A stretch of 64,000 nucleotides of DNA, taken from the NCBI GenBank assembly GCA_002900995.3, contig CM035305.1, forward strand, positions 2,030,467-2,094,466, in the 5' to 3' direction. Source of the stretch: Ganoderma boninense. Taxonomy: Eukaryota; Basidiomycota; Agaricomycetes; Polyporales; Polyporaceae. Made by a program: the position numbers and the translations under genes. The notes below the pieces were generated by a model. The model was not told where the DNA came from, made no database searches, and saw only the letters and a list, made by a program, of their open reading frames with translations. Below are positions 23,585-35,070 of the stretch, piece after piece. How positions within the stretch are numbered: position 1 is the first letter of the stretch; each line of letters starts with the position of its first letter.

Positions 23585-24795
23585 ATGAGCGCGGCTCCAA
23601 AACTCACCAAGAAGCAGAAGAAGGCACTCGCCCTCCGCGACCGCGGCAAAACAAAGGGCAAAGGCAAAGCAAAGAGCTTCGATGAGCTGGACAACGATAT
23701 ACCTGTTGAGGAAGACCAAGACCGTGCTGATGCTGCCCTTTACTTGGCCGAAGAAGCTGCTAGTCTGGAAGCTCAGGCGGGACTTCCGGAGCATGCGACG
23801 AAGGGAGGTCCGCAAGCTGAAGGCAAGTCTGGGGTTCAAGACGGGAAAGGGCAGGGGAAGGGAAAGAAGAGGAAGCGGAAGGAGGGGAGTGGGGATGGGG
23901 AGATGGTAAAGGATGGGGCAAAGGGGAGGAGGGCTCGGCTCCGACGAAGAAGGCAAAGAAACGCAAGGGTGTGGATGGGGCTGCGGTGGACGCGGGTGAC
24001 GACGAAGGGGAGGGCAATGCCAGAAAGCAGAAGTTCATATTGTTTGTCGGTAGGTCACCCGGCACTTCTACGCCCTCGCACCCCTGCACTCCCGGTTTCA
24101 CTGAGCGCCGTTGGCAGGTAACCTCAAGTACACTACGACCAAGGAGGCTGTAGCCCAGCACTTCTCTCAATGTGGTACGTGCGCTCTGTTAATGAATTTC
24201 TTGCCCCCTTGACTCAATAGTCCCATAGATCCTCCGCCTACGGTCCGACTCATGACTCCCAAACCCTCGATCGCCTTGAAACCGACAGCGAAGTCGAAGG
24301 GATTCGCATTTGTTGAATTTTCGCACCAGGGGGCGCTTCAACAAGGCTTGAAACTACACCAGTCTGAGCTCGAAGGGAGGAAGATCAACGTAGAGCTTAC
24401 AGCGGGTGGCGGTGGGAATGGTGAGAATCGGTTGGAGAAAGTCAAGCAACGGAATAAGGAGCTGCATGACCAAAGAGTGCGTTCGCAGTCTTTATTAGCT
24501 CAATCATGCCCACTGACGCCCTTTGCAGAAGAAGCAATTATTGAAGGGCAATTTGAAGAAAAAGAAGAGCCAGGGGGTGGATGAAGGCGAGGGCGAGGAC
24601 GAAGTTCAGATGGACAGGCCCCAGCGTTACTCAGCAACCTCAGGTGTGGATCAGGTTCCATTCAAGAAACGGACATGGTCTATCGCGAAAGAGAGAGACG
24701 AAGCTCTTGCTGGCAAGAAGAGAGGAAGTAAAAAGGGCAAGAAGCGGCCACCAAAACCACTTGGCACTGGCGTGAACGCCATTCCTGTTGGGTAA
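23585..24795 (+). CDS. NOP6: NOP6-like nucleolar RRM protein, with a one-base frame break
   Basis: A single-RRM RNA-binding protein resembling yeast Nop6, which acts in small ribosomal subunit biogenesis. Exons are 23585-24049, 24118-24174, 24229-24476 and 24529-24795. The start MSAAPKLTKKQKKALALRDR and a Lys/Gly/Glu-rich region precede the RRM. RNP2 is ILFVGNLKY, and RNP1 is KGFAFVEF after TVRLMTPK. The rest is basic, with EKVKQRNKELHDQRKKQLLK and an ending in RTWSIAKERDEAL and a KKGKKRPPKP tail. The frame of exon 1 (ending GEMVKDGAKG) must shift to that of KKAKKRKGVDGAAVDAGDD within 23915-23934, a purine run. Total exon length is 1037 nt, one short of whole codons. A 35-nt intron at 23889-23923 would also fix it but is unusually short. 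The Nop6 name rests on domain layout. Confidence 0.75.
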
Positions 24796-24933
24796 TACCT
24801 CTTTCGTCTGGGCTCTGTACTCTTCTGGAGCATGTGTTAACTTGCAACAATGAACGAGCCGCTCTATATCCTAGAAATCCATGAGTCCTATTATCTGAAT
24901 GTAAACATAGGAGGCGGGCCAGCCCGAATCGAA

Positions 24934-26323
24934 TCATGACACTAGGATGAAGATAAGGAACTGGAGGACAAAGTTCAGTTCCCGAGATTTAACAGACAGA
25001 TAGCAGACTTACGAAGACGATCAGGACGCCAAACACCTTCAGCATCAACCAGCGATTGCTCGAGATACTGGCGTAGTATTTGAGCAATTCCCGCTGTGCC
25101 CCGCTGACGTTCGTTGCGATGTCGACGGTGTCTGCGTCTATGCGCTGGACGGTCTCCCGTTGCTCAGCCACCATTTGCGCAAGCTGTGTGAAGATCTGGC
25201 CGAGCTCCGCAATCGTAGACTCAATGGACTCGATGGCAGTAGAGCGCGACTGGATATAGCTGTCCTGTATATAGTACGCGCTGTGTCAGCGCACCATATG
25301 GTGCTCGGCGATAGCTCGAACAGAGAACGCACCTGTTGCTCGACGAGCTGCATCTGCATGAACGCATCCCCATTTTGTGCTGCGGTGCCCTCCTCTGCTG
25401 AGTGGAGGTCAAGAGCAAGGATGTCGCCGTTCTGTGGTGTCGCACGCCCCTTGCCCTTAGTGTCAGGACGCGATTGACCGAATACGCTTCCGTCACCCAT
25501 TGGGTCGTGGCGCTGGGCATTCCCATAAAGCAATGAACCTGCCGTTGAGCGGTTAGCACGGGCGGGTCTAACTGTCGGAGAGATAAAGGATGAATGCTTA
25601 CTTGGTGGTGCCTGATTAGCTGCTGCTGACGTGGAGTGCATGAACTGCTCCGTCCGGTCCTTAGACTCCTTCATGTTCTGGAGCTGGGGAGAACAGGGAT
25701 GTAGACAGAAACAAAGTAGTTGACCATACGCAGCGTACCTGTGTCCTGATTTCCAGCACATCCTTGAATGTCATACTGGTATCCGCCAGCTTGCTCTGCA
25801 GCAGCATGACGACATTGTGATTGTGCTCCTCCAGCTGCTTCCCCTCAGCGGACTTGGCGCCTTGAGCTTTGCGCTCCTTGACATATGCCTGAAGCTGTGC
25901 AATCTGCTTGTTGATGTTGGCAATGTCTTGCTTGATGATGTAGGTGAGTTCCTAGGAGGGAGGCAAGCATTAGGAGGGGACCGTGACGACCGGAGAAACA
26001 TTGAAAACGTACGCTGATTTCCACAGGCCTATCATCGAAAAGGGTTTTCCGCTTCGCGACTGGAGGGTGCTGAGCACGAGCCGGAGAGAGCGAAGAACGG
26101 GGTACTCACGTTGCGCCAACTTCCCCAACTTTATTGTCGTGCTGCTGATATCCTTGCCAATAGCAGATGCAATCTTGGTGAACTCCGACTTGCTCCCTCC
26201 ACTCTTGCTCTGCTGAAGCAGCCGCTGCTTCTGTTCGGCATTACTCCGTGCGGGGACCGAGGACCGGCTGCGTATGGACTCGACGCAGGTCCTGAACTCG
26301 TTGGTGCGGTCCTGGACGGGCAT
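24934..26323 (-). CDS. SED5: Syntaxin 5-type Golgi t-SNARE (SED5)
   Basis: A Qa-SNARE for ER-Golgi and intra-Golgi fusion, anchored in the Golgi membrane by its C-terminus. Seven exons (26323-26110, 26059-26013, 25951-25739, 25683-25602, 25538-25333, 25264-25013, 24960-24934) give 346 aa with consistent phases. The N-terminus MPVQDRTNEFRTCVESIRSR is the Sly1-binding type peptide. The Habc region reads KRKTLFDDRPVEISELTYII and NKQIAQLQAYV. The SNARE helix runs through IESIESTIAELGQIFTQLAQ, with the zero-layer Gln, to TVQRIDADTVDIA. The tail anchor is WLMLKVFGVLIVFFLIFILV; its last 9 codons lie in a 27-nt exon. The family length matches yeast Sed5 (340 aa). The start codon lies about 510 bases from the divergent GPD gene. 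Confidence 0.95.
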
Positions 26324-26834
26324 TGTTTAGGTGACGGAATAAAGATACGAGGAGACGGGAAGAGGTATATGGGGAGAAAGGAGTGACGCGGGCGCGAGAT
26401 GCAGACGAAGAGGAGAAAGGTGCGCAGAGTAGACGGAAGGGAGGATACGAGTGCCAACCTGGCTCAAGTCGACGAGCAGTGCTTCCCAGTTTGACCCAGG
26501 CGCGCTCGCACCGGTGCGGGACCACTCCTCCATTTCCCACGGGCGGAAGCGCAGCCCCTCGCGCAGCGCCAGCCCTCGCTCTGAATCCGATTCAAGCTCG
26601 ACCTTACCGCGACGCCTCCTACTGCGTCGAACCGCTCTGCGGAAGGCGACGGGTCATTGCATATCTTCAGCTTGTGAATACCTGCTGACACCGCCTGCTC
26701 CGATATCCGACGGCTGAGACTCGGAGGGGTCTAAGTATCGCGTTGGGGAGAATCACGTTCAGCGCGTTGAGGAAGCCCTTTCCGGGGCATCTCGCCTCCC
26801 CAACGACGTGCACCGCGTGGCTGCTACCTACTTT
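26324..26834. promoter_or_regulatory. divergent promoter region between SED5 and GPD
   Basis: The interval separates two start codons on opposite strands and must contain both promoters. Frames here are open on both strands because of base composition, but no family pattern is seen. I found no confident TATA or named factor site. Confidence 0.55.
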
Positions 26835-28472
26835 ATGCTCCTCGCCTCTGCTCTCGTCTCGACCCTAAGGCTCTCTGCCCGTCGACCACCACCTCTGCCT
26901 CCACGACTTCCTCTAGGACTCCACGCACGCCTCAGGACCCGTGTCGTATCTCCCACAGGCTTCAAGATGCTTCCTCACAAGCAAAACGATCACAAGTCCA
27001 AGGTTCTCGTCTTCGGCGCCGGCAACTTTGGCAGCTGCCTCGCGGACCACCTTGGCGACTCTTCGCACACTGTGTATATGTGGTCGCGATCCGAGAACTT
27101 GGTCAAGCACTTCAACCAGCATCACAGGAACCTGGAGGCTCTTCAGGACCATCTATTCGCGGAGTCCATCACCGCTGTCGGTCCTGAGTTTCCGTCAGCG
27201 GAACTCGTGCAAGGAATGGATGTCCTCCTCTTTGCCATACCCACCGAAGGTGTCAGGTGAGCGTGTTGGTATGGACCCGTGCCAGTTCAGTGGGAACACT
27301 TCATTTGACGACTGCTTTTCGCGACAGAGAGACGCTCACTGCCCTGAAGCCCGCCCTTCAGGCAGGGAAAGTTCCTCTCCTGATCTTCGTCAACAAGGGA
27401 ATAGAGACCAAGACCCATGCGCTTACGCTTGAGATCATCGCAGACACATGCGGTCCTGAGATCGCGAAGGTCGCGACTTTCATCGTAAGGAGCACCGTGT
27501 GTTCGTGCAATTGGCTTTCATTGAGCGCATTCATGTAGTCCGGCCCGTCCTTCGCCAAAGAAAGTGAGTAGTATGTCATGCCTTTCTTTTCCGTTCTCAG
27601 CGCAGTTCAGTCGTCAAGAGGCAGCCCACGTCGGTGTCGGTGGTGTCTTTATCCGCCGAACACGCACAGCAGGCGTCTCAGTTGTTCCACCAGCCGTGGT
27701 TCCGATGGTATGTAAGGTTACCAGGTCCTGTAGGATGGAACGTAACATTGGATGACAGCTATACCGGCGATGATCCCATCGGCGTCGAGTTGGCCGGAGC
27801 TTTGAAGAACGTATATGCGATTGCGGCCGGCATTGCGGCCGGGTTGGGTTTCGAGAACAACGCGCGAGCAAGTAAGTGTTTCGCATCATTCCGAATGTGT
27901 ACTTACTGAATCTGAATCACCTGCACAAAGTGCTCATCACGCGAGGACTCGCTGAGATGACCAGGATTGGCACGGCTTATGGCGCATCTCCGTTGACGTT
28001 CCTGTCGCTCGCAGGTGTTGGTGACTTGTTCCTCACATGTAGCTCGAAAACAAGTCGAAACTACACTGTGGGTTACCGACTGGGACAGGGCGAGAAGCTG
28101 GACCACATCATAAAAACACTAGGGAGTGTTGCAGAAGGTGTGACCACGGCCAAAGCTCTGAAGGCAGTCGTGGACGAATTGGGGGTGAGCGCGCAGATAG
28201 CCTCTGGGGTGGGTGTTCTATGCTGTTCTATGCCATGTCATGGATGACCAGTGCTGACGTCGATGCAGATCTACGACGTTCTATATGAAGGTTAGCGAAC
28301 TAACTCCATCGTGGCTGACAATTGCTGAATGCAGTCAACATCAGGTCGGGATGTTGGGGAACGGGCGAACGAGCTGCTGTCACTGCCGCCGAACCGAGAA
28401 CTGGATCTGTCTGAGGGCGGGAAGCCTGCTCAACGACTGATGCAGAAGTTGGGGCTGACCCCGGCGGCTTAA
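26835..28472 (+). CDS. GPD1: Glycerol-3-phosphate dehydrogenase (NAD+)
   Basis: The enzyme reduces dihydroxyacetone phosphate to glycerol-3-phosphate, for glycerolipids, redox balance and osmotic glycerol. Eight exons (26835-27256, 27328-27484, 27539-27563, 27611-27707, 27759-27871, 27931-28208, 28269-28290, 28345-28472) give 413 aa; exons of 25 and 22 nt are needed. The NAD fold starts [19 protein letters not shown]. The [28 protein letters not shown] (catalytic Lys) and [18 protein letters not shown] blocks are all intact, and the end is [20 protein letters not shown]. From the first ATG there is a 44-residue N-terminal extension ([20 protein letters not shown]) rich in Arg, Leu and Ser and free of acidic residues, like a mitochondrial presequence. 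An internal ATG at 26967 would give the cytosolic form. Confidence 0.94.
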
Positions 28473-28954
28473 GGTGAGGTCGGAGATAGCCGTAACATAC
28501 GTGGGTCGGTGCCTTGTTCCAAAGACGATACCTGTAGTCCTCGTAAAGCGACGTAATGGATTGACCGTCCCAGACACGGTCTGAAGAGGGAGGGTGGTGA
28601 TGACAATGCGGGCATGAATGAGGGCGACTGGGCCGCTCGAGGCTGGGGCGGAAAATGGGCGGGACGGGGTTGGCTGGGCCGGCGAGTCAGATGGGGGACG
28701 TGGTTGAGCGAAGAGAGATGCCATATCTGGACTGATAATCAGAGGCGATTATCTAATCCATTTTTTTCCGATTGCGCGCAGTGGCGGATGTGGCTGCTCG
28801 CCCTCCCCCGCGGCCGCTTTCCGACCCGTTCAAAAATTCTTGCACGTCGCCCTCCAGACCCTGCCCACAGTTGCTCTTCTGCCACGTCTTCCCCGCCTCC
28901 CCTCCGCCTCCCCGCTCCCCGCACCCGGTGTCCCGCAAAACGCGCTATTGCACA
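28473..28954. other. intergenic, GPD 3' end to ankyrin-CCCH promoter
   Basis: About 480 bases lie between two plus-strand genes. The last 180 bases before the next ATG are strongly pyrimidine-rich on the plus strand, as expected for a fungal leader. No gene is seen. Confidence 0.6.
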
Positions 28955-31135
28955 ATGGTCTCACCTCTCTGGAAGGCCGCCTCTGACGGAGATCTCGACA
29001 CCCTCAACCTACTTTTGAACGACGCAACTCCGGTTGACATCGAGGTCAAAGGTGTGTTCAAGATCCGCCTCTCATCGCATTTATACCCGTCCCAGTCTTT
29101 TCGTACCCTGTAAGAATAGACTGACACGTCTCCTCGTAAGATTTCACCGGCGTCACTCCACTCATCGAGGCCACCAAAAACGGACACGTAGAGATCGTAC
29201 GAATTCTCCTGGACAAAGGTACGTGTCATTTGGCACAAACATTCGTTTTTGCGCGCAGTCGGATTAATTCCACGACGGGCTTGCCAGGTGCCGATGCCAC
29301 GAACGGCTCCAGTCAGGGCCCTCCGGACTCGTACACTTCAGACCCGGTTATCCTCGAACTGCTCTCGGTCGCCAGGAACAAACTGGGGCACTCGGGCATG
29401 CACCCAGAAGTCGCGTATTCTCAAGAACAGCAGCCGGACGCGACCAATGTCGACCCGGCTTCAGCCGGCTTTTATCCGCCCCCTGGTGCATACTACTACC
29501 CTCCCATGCCTGTGCCTCCTCCCATGATGCCAGATGGCTCTGTTCCTTATTACGTCCCTCCTCCACCCATGCCGACAGATCAAAACCCGAATGGTCTGGG
29601 CAATCTTCCGCCACCCGAAGTAGCTCGCATGATCCCGTGCCGGTACTACCCCGCGTGCCGGTACGGTGCTTCTTGCATGTTCGCTCACCCGCAGGGCTCG
29701 TATATGCAAGGATCAATGCCTCCCCCAACTCAGTACCCTACGCCTTATGACTCAATGAGCCCTGGCCAATACCCTCCGCCGACCTACTATCCTGTCCCTC
29801 CCAGTCCGTACAGCGCTTCACCCAACGGTGCACCTAGCCACATGTCGCCACCTCCGATTGCTCACACAGGATCTGGGTCTGACATTATGTCACCTGTACA
29901 GGGTTCCTTCAGTCCTGTGAACGGACAACCGCCTGTACCGTATGGTGTCGTTTCTCCCGTTTCCCCGACCTACGGCCACCCTGCACCTATATCGATCCCT
30001 GGTCCCGTACCTCCTCTGCCGCCTCTCCAAACCAGCCCGACTATGGCCCAGCCATCAGTGCAACCAGGGATGTATCCCCCCATGTCACCTAACGGGCAGC
30101 CATATGCCATCCCTCCGCAATATGCCACTTCAAGTGTTCCGAACGGCGACGCGACGGACGTCATTTCCCCCAAATCACCTGTGCGCCCAACGGCCGATAG
30201 TTACGTTCCAGGACCGATCAATAGGGAAATGAGTCATCACCGACGTGGCGGTCCCCGCAGACCATCATTCGGAGGTCGTGGGGGCAAACCTCCTTGCCTG
30301 TTCTTCCCGTCCGGACGGTGTCGGAACGGGTATGCGTCATTCGCGTTTCTTCGCTGTACGAGCGCTTATACACATTATGACAGGGACGACTGCAGATTCC
30401 CTCACGTTCTGCCAGACGGGCCTGGCAGCCACCATCCGTCGCATTTTTCCGCGCGGGGAGGCCATAGGCCACGTCCTCCCTTTCACGCGAATGGTGTGGC
30501 CGCCTTAGAGGAGAAATTTGCCGTCATGACGACGACGCAGGATGTAGTATGTTAAAACGTTTACCCAGTACCTGGATGAGGTCTCATTGCTATTTGCCCA
30601 AGGAGAAGGCTCCGACTCATGTTCGAAACGGTACCGGTACAAACACGGATTCCAGCCGATCGCAATCAGCCGAGCCTGGTCAGAAGGTCCGTCTACCCTT
30701 GAAGCCCAACGGTAATTTCGTCAATACCGCTCGACCGGATAGGAAGTTCGGTGCGCCTAAGCCTCAACGCGTCCCCAACGCGGATGAGTTCCCCGTTTTA
30801 GGCGGTTCGGTCCCGTCTTCCCGCGCGAGTTCGAACGGCACGACGACTCCCAGGTATTCCGGCCCCACGGCTGCCCAGGTTCTCCAGGCTCCTGCGCCTC
30901 GTAAGGATAGCCAGATCCGGGGCAGCACGCCTGATCTGGCTCCATCAACCCCTGCGCCCAAGGTGTGTTTTTCCACAATCAGCTCACATCGCAAAAATTT
31001 ATTCATATGTAGGATGGCAAGCCCGAGGTCCACGGCGTTCTCTCCGATCAAGCTATTACCAAGCTCCCCCTCTCTTTCGCCGCCGCCGCAACTGCTCTTC
31101 CGGACGCCGTGAAGGAGGTTTCTGTCTCTGCTTAA
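28955..31135 (+). CDS. Ankyrin-repeat CCCH zinc-finger protein
   Basis: A likely RNA-binding regulator. Exons are 28955-29051, 29141-29218, 29288-30329, 30384-30546, 30603-30962 and 31013-31135, giving 620 aa in frame. Residues 1-60 hold one to two ankyrin repeats (LWKAASDGDLDTLNLLLNDA, then GVTPLIEATKNGHVEIVRIL and LDKGAD). A CX5CX5CX3H finger reads CRYYPACRYGASCMFAH. A long Pro/Tyr/Ser-rich stretch follows, then a second finger CLFFPSGRCRNGDDCRFPH (CX7CX5CX3H), split by the fourth intron. The C-terminal part carries AAPTAAQVLQAPAP-type low complexity and ends LPDAVKEVSVSA. Ankyrin plus paired CCCH fingers occur together in plant TZF proteins and in fungal relatives. The target RNAs are unknown. 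Confidence in the gene model is high, in the role moderate. Confidence 0.85.
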
Positions 31136-31724
31136 AATGGACCATTTTGTCCTTGGCTCTGTGCATTACGCTTTGGCTTTCTTTATCTATCTGTCTATTG
31201 CCTCCCCGTCTCTCATCGGGCTCTAGTGTATCTTGTACTCTCTGTGGCTATCCTGCTTGCATACACATACATAACGCCGGGACTCGGTCCTATGACTGAT
31301 ACAATGGTCTCATGGCTTCGGACCCACCACTCCGCCCCCATCTGCGTACACACTATCTAATATCTATGATCACATCCCTGTCCATACATTGTTTTCTCTC
31401 ACCCACATTTAGATCCCGTACATCGTCTTGTTTATCGTTCCATCTCACTCGATGTTGTCCCAAAAGCACCGTATTTTGACAATGATCTGCCTACCGTAGT
31501 ATCGCTCTATGTCGTAGCTATACACCTCTCGTCGTCAAGTACCTTACGCACTAATTTGTTGACACCTCCCGACTCCGTGGTCGCTATCCTAATATCGATA
31601 CACCCGATTGCATTTTTTGCATCGGGGTCATGCTGCTTCGCCGAATGGACGGGCCCCACCTGACCCGCGTTCTTAGATCCTGTCCCACCTTCCCCTGACT
31701 TCGACCAAAATTTTGACGCGTGCT
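31136..31724. other. intergenic between convergent genes
   Basis: About 590 bases separate the stop codons of the ankyrin-CCCH gene and ADE5,7, which converge. It is T-rich on the plus strand near 31140-31500 and should contain both polyadenylation regions. No gene is seen. Confidence 0.6.
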
Positions 31725-34640
31725 TCAACTCGACGCCCATGCGTCCAAGTTCCTCATCTCGACACCAGGCTGCGCAGTGACTTCCCCCAGCCGAATGACG
31801 TTCGTCTCGCCCGCGCTCTGCAACACCTCGATCGCTCGTGCAACAGCCTCAGGCGCGACTACAAGCACCATACCGATGCCGTTGTTGAACGTCCGCGCCA
31901 TTTCGAGCGGCGCGACGCCGCCGCGCTGCATCAGGAAGCGAAAGACCGGGGGCAGCTCCCACGTTGATGCATCGATAAAGCAGCCCGTGGACCGGGGCAG
32001 GATGCGCGGAATGTTCTCGACGAAGCCACCGCCGGTGATGTGCGACATACCCTTGAGCAACCCGGCCTGCGCGGCGGGGAGTACGCTTTTGACGTAGATG
32101 CGCGTCGGCTCCAGCAGCGCTCGCCCGAGAGTAATCGATGCGTCCCAGGGGCAGGGATCGCCGTAGGAGAGCCCGGCGAACGCAACAACTTTGCGCACAA
32201 GCGAGAAACCATTTGAGTGCAGGCCGGACGAGGGAAGGCCAAGAAGGATGTCCCCCGGCGCGACGGTTGGCTGAGGGAGGATGAGGTGCCGCTCGACGGC
32301 ACCGACCGCGAAGCCCGCAAGGTCATAATCGTCTGCATGCCGAGAATATTAGTCCGAACGAATGACGGAGAGATCTCTGCGTCCGTCGGCGCGCCGTCCA
32401 TCGGGGAGCACAGGGAATACAGGTACGGACCTCCATGGTACATGCTCGGCATTTCGGCGGTCTCGCCACCGATCAGGGCACACCTGGCTTGAATGCAGCC
32501 ATCCGCAATGCCTTTGACAACCCGCGAGGCTGTTTGGACATCGAGCTTGCTGCAGGCGAAGTAGTCCAGGAAGTATAGGGGCTCGGCACCCTGCACGAGC
32601 AGGTCATTTACCGACATTGCGACGAGATCGATGCCTGTTGAACGCATTGAAGAGGCCCGTCGTGATCTAACCGTTATTGCGCATATGCGACTCACCGACA
32701 AAATCGTGAATGCCCACTTCCATTGCTATGCGGAGCTTGGTGCCAACGCCATCCGTCCCACTGACCAACACGGGGTCCTTGTAGCCCGTTGCCTTGAGGT
32801 CAAAGACGCCGCCAAAGCCTCCGATCTCTGCGTCCGCGCCTGATCGACGGGTTGCACGGACGAAGGGTTTGATGGTTTCAACAAGAGCGTTTCCGGCGTC
32901 GACGGACACGCCAGCTTGCGCGTACGTCAAGCCTTTGGGCCCAGTCTGTGCAGACAACGCTCTTGGCACCGTGGGAGAATGGTTAGCAATAATCCGTGCT
33001 GCAAGTGGCAGAGCTACCTGTGGGCAATGTCTCGTCGGAACACCTTGCCCTCGAACGAGATATTGGAAACACCTGCATATGCAGCATCCAGAGCGCTCTG
33101 TAAGGTGGGTGCGTAGGCCGCAACACACAACACCCGTCCGCCGGAGGTCACAACCTTCCCCTCTATTGCTGTGGTTCCAGCATGGAAGGCAACAACGTCT
33201 GAAGCGGGAGATTTGCCACCGTAAGCAGGCGGCATTCATGAATGTGAGAACAAATGACCAACCACTGGGCATCTGCCCAATTGATATTTCTTTGCCTTTC
33301 GCATAGCTGCCTGGGTAGCCTTGTGATGCAAGGACAACGGAGACACCGTAGCCTTGCCTCGTCTTGATGTCAACCGAGTCCAGATGACGTTCTGCACAGG
33401 CCTATTGGAGATTGAATACAAAACTTTGGCGGAGAGTTCGAAGTGAGGGTCGTACGAGGAGGATGGCCGCCAAGTCAGTTTGTGGGTCCAGCAGCAGGAC
33501 AAGAGCTTCGGTTTCCGGGTCACCAAACCTGACGTTGTACTCCAGCACCTTCGGGCCGTCCGCCGTAATCATCAAACCGGTGAACAGCATGCCGACGAAC
33601 GGATATCCTGTCAAAGGCCGTGGCATGACGATGTACTTAGCTGGTTAATCTAGAAGGTTTACGTACCCTCCTTCCTCATGCCGCTAATCGTGGGCTGCAG
33701 AGCGTCCTTGAGGATAGAGTCCATGACGGTAGGCGTGGCGGCCGGGGCCGGTGCGTACGCACCCATACCACCAGTGTTCGGACCAATATCACCCTCGCCT
33801 ATGCGTTTGTGGTCCTGCGCAGCAGGCAAGGGTACGATCGTGTAACCATCGGAGAACGCGAGCACGGAGACCTCGGGACCAGTCAAGAGCTCTTCCACCA
33901 CGACCTCGTTGCCTGATATAAATAAAATAAATTCTCAATGATGGATAATTTACATGGATTGCAGGGTCGCCGACCTGCCGCGCCGAAGACGTTGTCAACC
34001 ATGATCGTCTTGAGACCAGCGATTGCTTCGTCGACCGTTTCAGGCAAAAGAACGCCCTTGCCTGCAGCCAGCCCGTCGGCTTTGAGCACGACTTTAAAGC
34101 CGCATGTTCGGACATAGTCGATTGCTTGGTCAATCTCGGACGACCGGAAGGTCTTGAACTTGGCGGTAGGGATTTTATGGCGGGCCATGAACGCTTTTGA
34201 AAATGCCTTGGATCCCTCCATACGCGCAGCAAGGGCCGAAGGACCGAAGACCGGGATGCCAACTTCGCGAAGGATCAGCGGTATCGCGCACCCGACAATT
34301 CAAACGGCTGCGCACCTTTGCGGAAGTATGTCTCTACGCCATCCACAAGGGGTTGCTCGGGTCCAGAGACGACAAGGTTGACCTGGAAGACGTCAGGATA
34401 CAGCTCGCGGAGCAACGTGACGACGTGGCGACGGTATACCTGATTTTCTAGAGCGAAATCTACAAGGGCAGGGAAGTCTGAAGGGGAGAGATTGACGTTC
34501 ACTGCTTTGGATTCGAGCGCGGTGCCGCCATTGCCTGGACAGACATAGATCTTGTCGACGGTGGGGGACTGAGAGAGCCTCCAGGCCAGAGCGTGTTCGC
34601 GGCCGCCGTTGCCAATGATGAGGATGGTGAGCCCGGGCAT
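31725..34640 (-). CDS. ADE5,7: Bifunctional purine enzyme: GAR synthetase + AIR synthetase
   Basis: A fused enzyme for two steps of de novo IMP synthesis. Ten exons (34640-34440, 34382-34316, 34262-33975, 33912-33667, 33607-33456, 33401-33263, 33198-33018, 32961-32696, 32634-32431, 32332-31725) give 783 aa, and every phase agrees. The GARS half shows [15 protein letters not shown], the ATP-grasp [37 protein letters not shown] and [14 protein letters not shown]. The AIRS half shows [65 protein letters not shown] and [16 protein letters not shown]. The length matches the yeast protein (802 aa). It is cytosolic. The start codon faces the divergent proline-rich gene 430 bases away. Confidence 0.97.
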
Positions 34641-35070
34641 GTCGCAGGAGGGAGGAGGCGAACGCGAGATCTATGAAAAGATGAGAAGGGAGGCGCTGCG
34701 AATTGAAGCGCTCTGGGCCCAGGGCGGACCCCGGGGACAGCGAGAGGCGCCGTGGCGGGTCACGAACGGGCGGAGAGAAGGGAACGTGGTCAGGCCTCTC
34801 TGACCCAAGTCTCTCAGCGGCCAGTCTCCTTCCTCCGACTCCGAGTTCCTCGACGCTCGTTTCTCCATACCTTCCTTCACCCATGCCAGCTCCCCAGTAG
34901 CCCCCAGCCCCCAATCCGCCCCCCCAACCGAGAGCTGCTGGCCATCCACCACACGCCCGCAACCGTTGCTGTCTCGGGCAGGATAAGCCGGGCACGGAGA
35001 CCATCCTATCCTCCACTCTCGGCCATACCCCAACTCTTCTTCGTCTCTATTCTTCCTCCACTGCCACGCG
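34641..35070. promoter_or_regulatory. divergent promoter region between ADE5,7 and the Pro/Ser-rich gene
   Basis: The interval lies between two opposite start codons. I looked for a Bas1-type TGACTC site expected for purine genes and did not find a clean one. The interval is rich in CT on the plus strand before 35071. Confidence 0.5.

Noticed and set aside
28209..28344. Reading GPD exon 7 straight into VNIRSG at 28331
   Set aside because: That acceptor breaks the frame before [14 protein letters not shown]; the CAG at 28342-28344 gives [13 protein letters not shown] in frame.
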